Assembly: GCA_013397075.1 (NCBI GenBank)
Contig: VWZS01009947.1
Span: forward strand, 620,001 to 684,000
DNA length: 64,000 bases
Source of the DNA: Rhabdornis inornatus
Lineage: Eukaryota > Chordata > Aves > Passeriformes > Rhabdornithidae
Direction of reading: 5' to 3'
Position 1 is the stretch's first letter. Every line of letters starts with the position of its first letter. The notes below the pieces were generated by a model. It had not been told where the DNA came from, searched no databases, and was given only the letters and a program-made list of their open reading frames with translations. The position numbers and the translations under genes were made by a program. Positions 1 to 13,200 of the stretch are shown piece by piece.

Positions 1-2676
1 AGTGGGAGTTGTGTTGGTTCATTCTCTTATAATTCCTACAAAAGTGAAATTTTGATTACTGTGTCAAAGACTGTGCCAAAATACCAATTGTTAAAAAGGA
101 GTGAGTTTACTTCAATTTTATTTTGGAATGGAATGGGTTAGTTGGTACAGAAACAGCATAGCACGTTTGCTCAGTCAAAAATAAGTGAAGGAACATCAGG
201 GCACAGTTACTTAACAAAGAAAATAGCTCAATAATGTGACTAGAAAATATGAAAATAAACAGGCATGTCAGCCAGTTGAGACATTTCTGGAAGCAAGTGG
301 GTCAGACATCAGCAGAACATATGGTATCAGTCTTAAGTGTGAGGTATTTATAACCAAGAGATGAGCTTCACAGTACCTCCCATGTTCACCAGGGATCACA
401 GTGTGACTGGAACTGACACACTGAATTTTAACAGTTGCATGATGCAGAGTGCATCAAAATACAGCAGGTACAGATATGTGTGGGAAGACTGAAGGCAAAC
501 CTAAATGGTGTGATTTCTTTACAAAGTGCTAAATACTCACAAGTGTCCTGGGACTTGATGATGTTTAAGAGCTTGGACCTGATTTTACAGGCATAGGAGT
601 GGATGCCAGTTCTTTAAAAATATCTATAATAGTTCTGCTGACATATTTGGAATAGAAAAAAAATACATTTGGGGTACTGCCTTGCAGGTACCTAAAAAGA
701 TTTGCACATAAAAGAATGTGAGAGATTTTCTGCCTGACTCCACTTTTTCTACAATCATCCTTGCCAGGGTTAATGTCCTTTTACATCCATGGCTTTAAAG
801 TCAGAGTAGCCTTTTCTCATTTAAATTTTTATCCAGTTTGGAATCATTGAAAAGCTAATTTTTAAAGGTCATTGTTTATCAGATTAGCATCATGTGCACA
901 CAGTCAGACATGAGGTATCCATAGAGGTAGCAATGTTTAGGAAAGGTGAAGGTTTCTATTTTAATCTTGACCCTGACATGTCATTAATCCCAGCTAGAGA
1001 CCAACTAATGCTCAGGTAGGGAGGAGCAGAAGCCACAAAAATGCAAAGTCTTGACAGAATTTATGGCCCAATGCAAGACTCATTTAAGTGCTGAAACACT
1101 GTTTTTCCCAAATAAAGCAAAGCCTGGAAAAAAAAGGTTAGGTGGCATGCGAGGAGAATAAGCAATGTTCATTTGCAGGTAGAAGACCACAAATTGGTAT
1201 TCAGGGAGTAAAAAGGAATAGGAGAATTACTAGACGATAAATACGAAAACAAGTGTGACTGTTTCCTTTTTGTGTTATCCTGTGACACAGAAACAGGCAG
1301 ATCCACTGAGGTCATCACTCTACAGGATGACTGGTAGCTTGTATGCCAATTTAGTATTTATACTGCCTGTACAATTCCCTGTGCAGATGTTCAATGCAGC
1401 TCATAATGCCCTTTGATATTTTGCAGGTTTTGTTCAGATATTGGGGCAGCTACAGGGATGTCTGAGGGTCTCTTCTGGGTGACCTCACTTTGAGAGTAAC
1501 AAAGCATGGAATGACAGTGCACATTACCCACAGGTATGCCTAAGGTCTTTGGGAGCAATCGCTAGCACAGGCTGCAAGGACAGGTACTCCTCCTCCAAGA
1601 GTTTAATGCTTTGGATGGTGAAGATAATCTGCCATTTTCTTTTTTGTCTCCAGAGCTCTTGTGTACTCCCAAAACTCCGTTTCTTGGCCTGTTGACATTG
1701 TTAGTAGTATTTCCATATAATTAACAGAGGAAGATTACCTAAAGGTGAAAAATAGCTTTTCCACTCAATATATTTAAGACTTTGCTTCTTTCTCTGTGGG
1801 ATCTTAATATTAGCTTTCTCAGAGGTAATCTTAAGCTGAGTGCTTTGAGAGATATCAAGATAACTTCAGCCTCCAAAAGAAAAATTCCTTGATATCAACA
1901 GAGCATGAATAAAAAGTCTGGGGAAGAGAAGAATCCACATTAGAAGAGTTTGATTTTAATAAGAGGATGATGAAGTTAATTAAAACTCAGTGTTCATGGG
2001 AAAAAAAAGACGAAGAAAGAGCTTTGGGGTTTTTCCTTTAGCTTTGCTCCAGCTGTTCCTATCTCCAAGCCAAATAAATGAGCCAAAATGATACAAGTTG
2101 GCAGCTTTTTTATAGCAAGGGGATCATCTGTTAAATGGTTAGGTTGGTTTTGTTTTGCCATAATAAGATGGGGAGTATAGTTTCTAAGTTTTCAGCAGGA
2201 ATTGAGCCAAAAGTTCTCACTGCTTTTTTAGCCTGTCTTCATTTTGCTGTCCATAAATTATACAATGAAATCCCTCTCCCTCAGAGCTATTCTCATGCCT
2301 GGATGTAGTCATCAGTTTCTTCTTTGCCTGTGTAAACTTTAACCTTTCTAAGCACCTTGTGAGCTCTGTGCTTTCATTAAGAAGATGATTATGCTTTAAA
2401 AAAATCCACCTGTTTGTGTCCTAGAAAATAGGCATTTGTGCATGCAAATTAGCTAACAATTGGCCAGGTTTTAAATAGATGCTAAGACCCAAAATTTAAT
2501 GGGAACATAATAAATCTTTTACTATTTCATCTATTATTAATTCTTTCCAGACCACCCACTCTTCAAAGATTCAGCCTAGGTGTCTCAAAACACAGGTATC
2601 ATCTATATTCCAGACTAATCAGACTAGTGAGCTTGCACTTAGGCCCAAACTCTCCCAGGCACCCTCAGTGACTGTC
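1..2676. other. Unique AT-rich non-coding DNA
   Basis: No open frame of note, no RNA gene and no interspersed repeat was recognised here. Stop codons are dense in all frames. The only small feature is a stretch around 2434-2470 with an octamer-like ATGCAAAT followed by TAGC and CAATT motifs, discussed as a possible enhancer. Ancient repeats beyond visual recognition could still be present. Confidence 0.6.
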
Positions 2677-3560
2677 TGTTGTGATTGTCACAAACTTGGC
2701 TTGTTTCTGAAATAAGTCCTTTGGAGAATCTCAAACTTGTTATCATTCCTGTGGGTAGTGTTGTTGTTCTCAAGAATTGGATTTGTTACACAGTGTGCAA
2801 CAAGCCAATAATTACACACTCAAGAGTGACACTGATTATTTTTTTCAGAGTTGTGCAAGCCTGGGTGCTCGGTGGTATTCCACAGATCAAGCATGCCAAC
2901 TCTCAAAAGTTTTACTATTTAGACATTTTAGGAATTTCATTGGCCAGAAGTTACATAGATATTTCTCTTATTAATTAGTATTCTATCTTTTATTGCTTAA
3001 TGACCCTCTCACTTCTCATGCTAATTAGTCCACATGCTCACTCTTTCTCTTCTTTTGGGTCAGTGGGTTTCTTGGGTTGGTTGTCTGTGAGTCAGTGGTC
3101 GTGACCTGCCCCTGCTGGAATTACCTTTTACTCAGTTGGAGCTGATATCAGCACAATTGCTGAATTGGCTTTATTAGTTCCTTTCTTATCTTGTGAGTTC
3201 TGCCAGGTGTCCTTGCGGCCTGCAAATTCCACATTGTTTGTGTCAACAATCAGTGGGCATCCTTCTTCCCAAACTTTATTAACTTCTCCCTAGGTCACAG
3301 ATCACTGAAGCATGTCCTGGCCTAAACCTTAACAAGGCAATACTCAACAAGTAATTTGCTTTTCTAACACATGCACATCACTTAGAGCTTGTTAGCTGCT
3401 ATCTGTTTCACAGATTAAATCTCTGTTCTTGTTGATTAGGCTTGAAAGTATGCAAAGATCAAATATTAAAGAACACAATTTCTTAAGAAAATTTTATATA
3501 TCCCACTTTTTGCAACAGTGTGAACACAGCACATGTGCTTAGCTGACAGGTCATGTAGCC
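2677..3560 (-). mobile_element. Degraded solo LTR, avian ERVL-like, minus strand
   Basis: Read on the minus strand, this stretch resembles the long terminal repeat of an avian endogenous retrovirus of the ERVL class. The part near 2830-2930 resembles an R/U5 region. It has a worn polyadenylation-type motif (TAGTAAAACTTTTGAGAG on the minus strand, about 2906-2923), followed by the phrase GAATACCACCGAGCACCCAG (about 2867-2886), which I recall from avian LTRs. The left edge is placed at the TGTTGTGATTGTCACA at 2677, which would be the 3' terminal CA on the minus strand. The right edge is uncertain (about 3470-3560). No target-site duplication was found, and no gag or pol remnant lies on either side, so it is read as a solo LTR. 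Family and edges are from memory; a repeat-library search would settle both. Confidence 0.5.
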
Positions 3561-4680
3561 AAACATTATCCCTTCAACTAAATCATGACACAAACTACTT
3601 GGCATTGTTTGGAAATTTCAGATCACTCTAACATCTGTTTCTCCAAAGACTTGAGAAATCCTTGAAAAGACTGAATGTGCTGAGATTTCCTCAACAGAAA
3701 GAGAATTTATATATTTACTTTTGTCCTGCGAGCTCTTGGCCGCATAAAATGATTTGATGCTAAAAGAAATTCCTCACATCAGTGGATTTCCTGCTGTTTC
3801 CCTTCAAAATGTATAAGGTCAAAATAAATCAGGTCTGTGGTTTGCCTGCTGTCTCTTAATGAATATTCCTCTTCATCTATGCTTTGTTTGACCAAAACAG
3901 TTTAATCTCAAATTGGAATTAACAATCAACACCTCATTTTCCCACATTTGCCTTTCCTGCTGATTCACCTCATTCTGACACACTGAAATCTGAGGAGTTT
4001 CAAGTGCTAAAACACTAAGGAGTAGCCTCCAACAACTGCTGGGAGAAATGCTGCATCTGGGCTCTACTTTCAAATACCAACCATGCAACCAGCAGCTGTA
4101 CAACAAACAAATTAATTAATCAGGATCTCTAAGGTTTGCACAGCGAGGGACCTAATTCAGTCTTAACTAGGATCATTCCCCAGGTTAGTAACAGGCAAAA
4201 AGAAAATCAGGAATTCCACTAACTTCTCTTTCTGTCAGCCCTAAACTCCAATAGAAGTTAACAACATTGAAAATAAATCTCAGACTAAGAAGCTGGTTGG
4301 AGGAATCTAGAGGAATTAGGTGATTCTAAAAGGATGGCAACAGAGAAAGGTAACTTTTTGTACCCCCAGCTGTAAATAATCTAGGTAGCAGATCAGTCTG
4401 CAGTCTGACACAGATCAAGCCGCTTCTTAACATGTTTTTAAAAATCAGAGCTGCTTACTATTGAAAGAAATAAATGATGATATTGTGTAGGAAACTGAGA
4501 GATAACTTTAGTCCCTATAAACTACCCTGGTATTCAGTAGGGTTCTGGGAGAGGAGTGACTAGTCATCATGATGAAATGGCAAACAGTCTGTGCACTAAG
4601 TTCTTCCAACATCTGGAGTTGTAACAAAAGTCACTGAAAACAGGAAAAGTACTTCACAGTGCTGAAACTAAAAAAAAATA

Positions 4681-4696
4681 TCAATCAATCAATCAA
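4681..4696. repeat. (TCAA)4 microsatellite
   Basis: Four perfect TCAA units directly after an A-run. Short and probably of no function. Confidence 0.8.
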
Positions 4697-5248
4697 ACCA
4701 ATGACAAACTGAGCAGTATCCTGAGAGTACCTAAACAATAAGTTCTGACAAAGTGCTGGGAGACAAGGGTATAAATAAGGAAAGAGGTGTTCTTTCCACA
4801 GTCTTGGCATTTAGATTCTCTACAAATCTCCTAGTTACCATGTGGTTTTGTGTCTACTTCTGTAAGATTGAGAGATCAATGAGACATGAATTCTGGAAGG
4901 CTACATCTCTGAGAGTTAATGAAGAGAGCCTAAATAATAATGCCTAATATCAATAAAAGTGCAACATTTCATCAAAAGCAAACTCAACTTTAAGCCAAAC
5001 CTTTATTTCACCTCATAAACTACATTAATAAACATAAGTAGCATAAATAAACACAGATAACATAATTAAAATCTGAATTTGTTTTCTCTCATTCAGGACA
5101 TTGCTGAAAACGTGGCCCATTCTAGAAAAGGAAAGTAGAAAGGCTCTGGGTGCTTCTTAGAACACTTTTGTTTTTTTTTTTTGGAAGGTGAATGGAAGTT
5201 TGAGGCTGTCAGCATAATGTGATAAGGAATCCCATCATCTCATTGGCT

Positions 5249-5300
5249 CCCACATCAATATTTATATTATATTACCCACATCAATATTTATAATATATTA
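5249..5300. repeat. 26-bp tandem duplication, two copies
   Basis: Two adjacent 26-base units, 5249-5274 and 5275-5300, both beginning CCCACATCAATATTTATA and differing at one base. This is a simple local duplication, probably from replication slippage or break repair. It is recent enough to be nearly identical. Confidence 0.9.
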
Positions 5301-6984
5301 CTAAGCCTATACCCTTGCTTATTTCACATCAATGCTCAACCTTTTCAATGATAAATTAGTCATCTAGCTTGAAGTACTGCAAAGTACACTAGGCAGTTTA
5401 TAAATAACTCCTTCCATCAGATTCTCAGATCATACAATATCATCAGGACCAGTAGAGTCATGCCAACATTGGATTTGGCTTGTACCCCCTGCCTCAAGGA
5501 ACAAACAGAGTCAATTCCATGATACAGCAAAAGGCTGATCAAAGAGACCAGGATAGAGGAAGTTATAAACAACTAGATTACAAATAAGTGGATTAGTTGC
5601 TTTCATTTTTTGGTCACAACTATTATTAATGATTCCTCAATCTTAACTAACTATGACAATGGAGAGAATGTCACTCCATATCAATCTAATATGCTATACA
5701 GCTAATACTGTTTGAGAACTAATCCAAAAGTGGAGAGGCAACCCCTCAGGGCATATCTTGCCATTCTGTGTTATATGTTCTTATTTTGTCACCTATATTA
5801 GAGAAAATGCAACCCACCTTTTACCCATATCCCCAGATTTGTGTAGCTTTCTATCACAGTTTAAAATGAAGAGGGCTGCAAGATCAAATTGTGATGCAAA
5901 TCCACAACCATACTCATTTTTTGCAAGGTCAGCCTTGCCTTATAACATATAATTGTTATATTATATGTTATATAAAATTGGTATATTCAGTTCACTGGAA
6001 GGAAGGAGGACATTTTATTATTGTAGAGGACTGTATTTACAATAAGAAAGCAGGTACGGCTCTACTTTTCTCCATGGACTTCTTACCTACAATCAGCTGA
6101 TGACAGTCACCGCAAACTGATGGCATCACCAGCATTTTTTAATATGTCCAAGTAAACAGTACTCAATAATAAAATAAAAGTAATAAATAAAAGGTAATAG
6201 AAGAGGCAGTTAATTTGTGTGATGAGAGAGCAGTGCTATCAACCTGAAAGCATTCAAGTTCCAGAGATGGAGTGGTATACATGGAGTGGTTAAAACACAG
6301 ACCTAGGAACCAGAGAAGGCTACAAGAACCCAGAGTCAGCTATGATGATCCAATGTAAGGGGTTCTTCCCATACTTTTCTTGTCATTATATCTTTTAGGA
6401 TTGTTTTTCACTGTCTGTTCCCATCAGAGAGCCCCAAGCACAATGGTGTACAACTTGTAGCCTCTTAATGCCTATATAAAAAGTGAGAGACTTCTATTTA
6501 CATGTAGATCCAAATGACAAATATATCAGTAAAAGTTATAAGAAAAACCTGTCCTGACATGAATGTTTCCTGGAGAAAGAAATTAAGATGTCACTTTAGT
6601 ATCTTTCATCAGTGCCAGATTCACTTGCACTAAATTCATAACTTACAGTGTGTTGTTTCAAGACAGTGTGAATAATGAGATGAAGATTTTAGATATAAAT
6701 TGATGTCTAGTATTTATTTTTATCCTCAAAAAAAGTAATGATTATCTCTTTCAAAGATGAATTGGAATGACTGACCATATATTGAGAACACTGTCTTTGA
6801 TTCATGTAACGAAAGATGTAGCGAGGGGAAGAATTCAACAATGGTGAAAGGAGACAGAGTCTATCCTGTAAACGTGGAGCCAGGAGAAGAAACACAGGGT
6901 CAGAATATTATTAAGATTACTCTGATGAAGCTTGCAACTCAAACTGTAAATTTAAAAGATCCTGTGCACCATTTATTTTGATTT

Positions 6985-7210
6985 TATTAAGAAATTTGAT
7001 TTCAGGAAGAAATTTTTTACTGAGAATATGGTGAGACACTAGAATGGATTGCCCAGAGAATTTGTAGATACTCCACCTCTGGAATTGTTTAAGGCTGAGT
7101 TGGATAGGGCTTTGAACAACTCTAGTCAAAGGTGTCCCTGTCCATGGCAGGGAGTTTGGAACTACATGATTTTTAGGTCCCTTCCAGCCCAAACCATTCT
7201 ATGATCTTAT
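6985..7210 (+). mobile_element. CR1 LINE, 5'-truncated 3' end
   Basis: This is the 3' untranslated tail of a CR1 non-LTR retrotransposon, the commonest LINE in birds. Diagnostic segments in order are GGAAGAAATTTTTTACTGAG (7006-7025), TTGCCCAGAGAA (7049-7060), the run around GGTGTCCCTGTCCATGGCAG (7131-7150), and the terminal CCAAACCATTCTATGAT (about 7189-7205). Only about 220 bases remain, as expected for heavy 5' truncation during target-primed reverse transcription. It is many substitutions away from the CR1 pattern, so it is an old, immobile copy. Open frames on either strand here are CR1 sequence, not genes. The left edge is approximate. Confidence 0.93.
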
Positions 7211-10200
7211 ACTGCTTTTGAAATGAAACAGCTAAGTGATAAAGATGTGAACTCCATGCACTGCTGGTTGCTGAAGGATTTAATCCATGTTTTAGTTATA
7301 TTCCCACACCCTTTCTCCCTTAACTAAGTCCGGCTTTTCACAGTAAAATCAATGGACATTTCTATCCTCTAATACTCTCTCTACCTGGAGTGAACTGTTT
7401 GGACATATTCCTATGGCTGGAATTTTACCTTACAAATTTTTCTTTTTTTTTTTTTTCTGTACTACTGGGCAAAGAAAAGGGCAGGACAAAAACACATTAC
7501 AGAATAGTTTATCTGGTCTGTCTATGATTGTTGTTGCATAATCTTGATTTATAAAAATGTTACAAAATTCACCAAATCAGTTGGAGTTCAATTAGACTAA
7601 TTTCTGCCATATGTGAAGAGTCTTTCTAGTTAATACTGTCCAGTGGAAGAGATACTCCTTCTCACTTCTCTGCATTGAGAGAGATGCTCTTTAGTTTGAT
7701 GTTTTTTTAATGCTTTGACTAAATGTTCTGGAGCTTTGTACCAGTGATCTCAAATCCCAGACTTAAAAAGCTCCAGAGCCATTAGTGTAAAATGCACTGA
7801 TTCAAGGCATCTTCTTTTTAAATAATTATTAACTCTGAGCAAATGTTAATAACAGGAATTGAAAGCTCTTTTTCATCTTCCCTCCTCTCTATCTCACAAT
7901 AATAACTGGCTGCATCACTTTCCAGGTACCATCTCTGGTATTTGACTAAACTATTATAAGATCTTTTAATCCTCTGGATGTTTAAGCTCCCTCCCAAAGT
8001 TTTTACAACATGCAAATACCAGACTGATTTTCCTGTTAGACCATAACTTGCATTTCAGATCCATCATCACCTGATCTCATGAGTTAATTAAAGGGTATGA
8101 AATGAACAGATTATTTTCTTTTATTATGAATTCCTACTCCGTAATTCCTGACTGAGCTTGGGGTGACTGAAAACTCCTACAACTTTGAGAGTTATCATCC
8201 TGTGTGACATTTGAAGGTAAAGCCTCCAAGATCCTTCCTTTATAGCATTGAGCTCATAATATTTCATTAGAAAAATCTTTCATCCAGAATGTCCTCTGAA
8301 AACACAGACAGGAAAACTTGCAGGAGCATCCTTACTGTCTTCTTGACCAAACAAAGTATTATTTTTCCAAAATAAAGGTGTGAAAACAGAGGTCCTGAAC
8401 CTAGAATCTTGGAAGTATTCCTGCATCCCATAGTTTAGATGAAAGCTGTCTAGGCCAGTTTGATGTGTAATAGCAAACCCAGCAGTGAGTCATCAGCTAG
8501 TTTTGACAAAAAGCTCGAACCAGGATTGTATGGTTTGGAATAAGAAATAAAGGTTCCTTTTACTTCTGTTCATCATATTTATATTAGATTGTATGTGATA
8601 CCTATACAGGGACAGCAAGGTCATCAATGAGATTCAAAATCTGGCATGAAAGGCATAAAACCTCACCACTTGACCTGAAAGAGCAAATCTGCTAGATGCA
8701 CTAATAGCAGGCATTTGTAATTCACTAGGCCAGCCTCTGGAAGCAACCAAAATCACATGCACTGGATCAAGAAGAAAACCAAGCAAGCTCTGCTGAGGCA
8801 TTCACACTGGGCCCTGAAGACTCACAGGTTTTGTTCCTAAGATTCAGATTTTTTTTGTTTTTTGGTGCCTCCTGCTCTGAGGGACAAAATTTGGATCTTC
8901 ATGGTTCCTTCAATGTTTAGAAGCTTTAGAAAATATTTGCTCTTCCTTGTCAGAAAAACATCCCATAGGAACTGTACATTCTGCCTTTCACAAGGTGGAA
9001 TAGATGAGACTTTCAGAACTTAGATAAAGTACAATAGCAGGTGCTTTGCTCCTATGTGATCCCTCAGCATTTTTCTCATCCTAGGAGTGAATCTATTCTG
9101 AATCACAGATCACTATTTTGGCAGAAGTAATGGCTTATGCCCACTATGCCAGAATGCAGAGTCCATTTGCAGAAATGCCATTTTCAGAAATGCAGACACA
9201 GAAATAGGTAATTCTTGATCAACACAGGTGAGCCTCTGGAGATTTCTCTCCACAAAACTCCGGTGTTGACCACTTACTCAATTAACTAGAAAGAGCTACT
9301 GTAGTGTCTTCTCTGAAGAAGTGAGAGAATGCAAAACAGCTGTTACCTTCTTTCTCAAGTTGCACATCTGCTCAACTAAATATGGTTGGAGGAACACACT
9401 TTATTCTCTCAGTAGGTCTTATGATCTTTTTACACATTGAGCTATAATGCCCTAACTATAATTTCCAAGTACTCCACAGGCAGGAATCCCCACTTCAGCA
9501 ATCAAACCCTTGTTTTTATTCTCATGGCACATATTTTTTGTCTGTAAAGTGAAAACAAGGTAAGATCAGACACTAATCCTGTAAGTTAAGACTTGAATTC
9601 CATGCTACACTTTGCCATGAGTTTACCTTATGACATTTCTGCTTGTTCCTTGGCCGCTCTTGTCACTACTCCTAAGTCAGCTTCTATGTCACAAAGCTGA
9701 GAGCAAGTCTGGCCAGCACTCTAAGCCCACACAGACAGACTATGAATAACTAGGAAAATGACACTTTGAGTTCATTATATGTTGGTCAGAGCTATTCAGC
9801 TCCCACCATCTGTATCTATGACCAAGGACAGATTTAAACTGACATAAGCTGTTCTATTTTCTAGTATTATTCAACTTATGACACATTAACGTGCTTTACG
9901 TATGTGTGTCCCTTTCTTAGCATGAATAATTCCATCAGTTTAATGACACAGAGAAGGGGAGGATGTCCACATGCAACCAACCACTTCCTATTTGAGAGTC
10001 ACACATATCTAATATTTTAGGAAGCCAACGGATTTTACTTCCTTATTCTGCAAAAGATGTGTCTGTGTTTATTTATCACTGCCACAAGAAATGTGTTGCT
10101 TTTTAGTCTGAATTCTATTTATGCAAGCATGAAAACAGACACACACATAAAGGAAGATTAGAAGTTCACATTTTGAGTTATCTGAAGGTCTCATTACAAC

Positions 10201-13200
10201 CAATGGAAAACCAGGAAACTGATAACTAAGAGCTGACACTCCATGTGTCATGTTCTGTCAGGTTTTATTTTGTATGTACGTGTACACGTGTATGGAAGTG
10301 TCACTTTTCCTTTCTGGGCTTCTTTAATGTTAATTTTAAAATGGGACTCATATGCTGGAACAAAACTGAGAGACAAGAACATAAACACAACCTGACAGTG
10401 TCCTTAAAAACAACAAAGGTAACACCAGCAGGCGCCATTGGCTGTAATTATCTTGACATGGTGCTGTGCCTCTGTCTCCTGGGGTTACTTAACATGACGT
10501 TTTTAACCACAGTGCCAAAGGCTTTCCTTTGCACTTTCCTGCTCTATTGGTACGATGCCACTGTGTCTCTACCTTACCCCACTTTGGGTAACATGGCTAT
10601 CTCAAAATCTGTGCTGCAGACCACAGGAAACCACAGAGGATTATTTGGAATATTGTGAGATAGAGACAGCACAGAACAATCTTTATTACTTCCAGAAAAC
10701 TCTCAACCCAAAGGGCTCAGAATGCTTCACAAATACTCAAATACACAAAAAATTAATCATCATAGGAGCCTCTAAAAATAAAGGGATTTTTGTACAGGTC
10801 CACAGAGCTTCCATATTGGTATAATTCCTGCCCCAAAAGAAGGCTATGGTCCACAGGGAAGATGGAGATCCTACCAGGCATGAAGGAGTTGTGAGAGCAG
10901 GGATAACCTCCTGCATTGCCTCATCTGGCAAGAGGTCTCCCTTTCTAAGCAGTGTGAATGAGGGCTAACAAACACCAGCAATGGTAAAACAGGCAGTGAA
11001 CAATGAAGAAATTATTGCATAAGAATTCCCTCAGTACGGAGGGTGATACAGCCTCCTTGCACTGACCCTCTCTTTTGTGTCTTGTTAAGCACTTCAAGCC
11101 AGGCTGCCTGGATGTCTTGGATAGGAAGAACTTCACTAAAGCACAGATTTCAGAGTGAATAAAGCAGAAGAGGATTGACAAAACTGAAGTGATTAAATGT
11201 CTCTGCTTATTCTTTCTTATTCTTTTCCCACACTGCTGATCTTTTTCTGATAGTCTCAGGTTTAGAGCTGAAAAAAAGGTGGGACTTAATTGTTTCACAA
11301 ATGCTGTGCAGCAAAGAATAGGCAAGGATTGATCTGTGAATTTAGCTATGTTTTCCTTCTTTCTTTTCCTCCAAACACATTGATTCTAAATGCCACTGTG
11401 CTTCATTACAAAGTAATTTAATTTATTCTCTGTGGCCATCTTTAGGATTCTTTCAGTCTTGCTTCTTTTTCACTTATCTGTCTTCACTTGGATGATGTGG
11501 ATTTCAAATGTTATTCTCCAGATAATTTAGTTTGCATGCTATTTTCTGCCCATGTTTTAACCTGTAGATCCTTTTTTATTATAAAAGAGATCTGCCTGGC
11601 ATTTATAATAATTTCCAATACATTTTCGTGTATTAATTTAGATGTGAGGGATTTCTTTTCGCTTTTTCTAGGCAGCACAGAAGTGGCTTTTTAATTAGAT
11701 ATGGTGAATGACACACAGGAGTATGACTTCAGGAAGCTAAAGGTGCTGGTAACAAAGATACTGTCTTCAAATAATACTTCTCCTATGTCTGTAAATATCT
11801 GTCTTCTTTCATTTTTCCAAAATCAGCATGCACTTTACAAAGGGCACTGAGATTCTTTAAATGTGCTTATGTTCATTCATGTCAGCATTCTTCACAAAGT
11901 GTTTAAAACCTTTACATCCTTCTCATGGCTTTCCAGAAGTCTGGCCCAGGATACCTGGAAATTATCAGCATTTTTTGGATCCTGAATCCCAGAGACTGTT
12001 CAAAGCTGTGGCAATTGTCATACAGTCCATCTGATAGGCTTACTCATCCAATGTGCTATGGGAAGCAAGAAAGGTAAGTGCCTGAAGTCGTGTCAAAGGA
12101 CATAATAAATCTAGCTCTGGCCCTTTTGATGTTGTAGTAGGGTGAGCAACATCCAGAGAAAGATATGCAGGTAATGTCTACGCAGGGAGTTTAGTCAGTT
12201 TAACAGCTACTTGATAAATATGGAGCTTGGGTGGAAAGGATGCATAAATGACTAATATATAAACATCTTCAAAAATGCAAAACTAGCTCTTCAACATGGA
12301 TTTCAACACTGTTACCTATCGGCAAATAACCAGCCAACCAAATAAAGAAATAAATAAAAGCAATACAAAAGAGACTTGCAGAATAAAATCTACACTTGAC
12401 TAAAAAGAAAGGAATAAAAATACCTTCATGCGTACTTTTCAGGATTGTAAAAGGTAATTGAAGAACAAATCCATGGAACTTTTTCATAATTTGAAGAGTG
12501 AAGTGGCTGAGTGATTTCAGTGATATATTTTCAATTTCCCTTTCTCTACTTGGGTATTATCTTTGAGGAAGTCACTATTTTCTTGAGTATATTGTTCATT
12601 TAAAATGACTGCTCCATTATGTTCCTTGCATGTATCCCATATAATGTATTTGTTTTTTCACCGAATGAACTACCAGTGTTGGAATCAACATTTATTTCAT
12701 TAATGTTTATTTAATTAATACTGTCTTCAGAAGTATTCCATCTTCTCAGCTAAATATTTTTAAGAGGAAAGCAATTACAAATGGACTAGCTGATCAAACT
12801 GACTTGAAATATTATTTTATTTTATTTTATTTGAATTCACTTTTTTTTCAGAGTTTTCAAAAGTATTTCATTGCACTAAAAGAAATAAGAAATGTAACTT
12901 TTATTATTTCACAGGTGAAACATTGATGTTAAGTTATGACATTGAAATTGGAATTATTCAGTGATCTTGAATTCTTGCTAGTCCAGCATATACTCTATTC
13001 TGTAGTGTACCCTGTACTTGAAGATGGTTACAAATGATGCCTATACAATTTTGTGAAGATCCCTGAAGTCATCTCAAGTAGATTTTGCAACCAGCCAAGG
13101 TGAATTATTGTTTCCTTACCCTCTACCTGTACTCCAGGAACAGAAATGTGATTTTAACAGGGTGGCTTATTTCTTTCAGTTCAACCCTTTTAGCATCTTC

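Larger units (their letters stand above)
3561..6984. other. Unique non-coding DNA
   Basis: AT-rich sequence with no supported gene. It contains a short (TCAA)4 run at 4681-4696 after a 9-A run, a 26-bp tandem duplication at 5249-5300, and T-runs near 5171-5182. Open frames here are all below 80 codons and unrecognised. Confidence 0.55.

Noticed and set aside
6917..7192. 91-codon minus-strand open frame
   Set aside because: It is the complement of the CR1 tail at 6985-7210.
10245..10658. 137-codon plus-strand open frame
   Set aside because: No family recognised, no splice or promoter context, overlapped by another frame at 10555-10824. Composition looks random.
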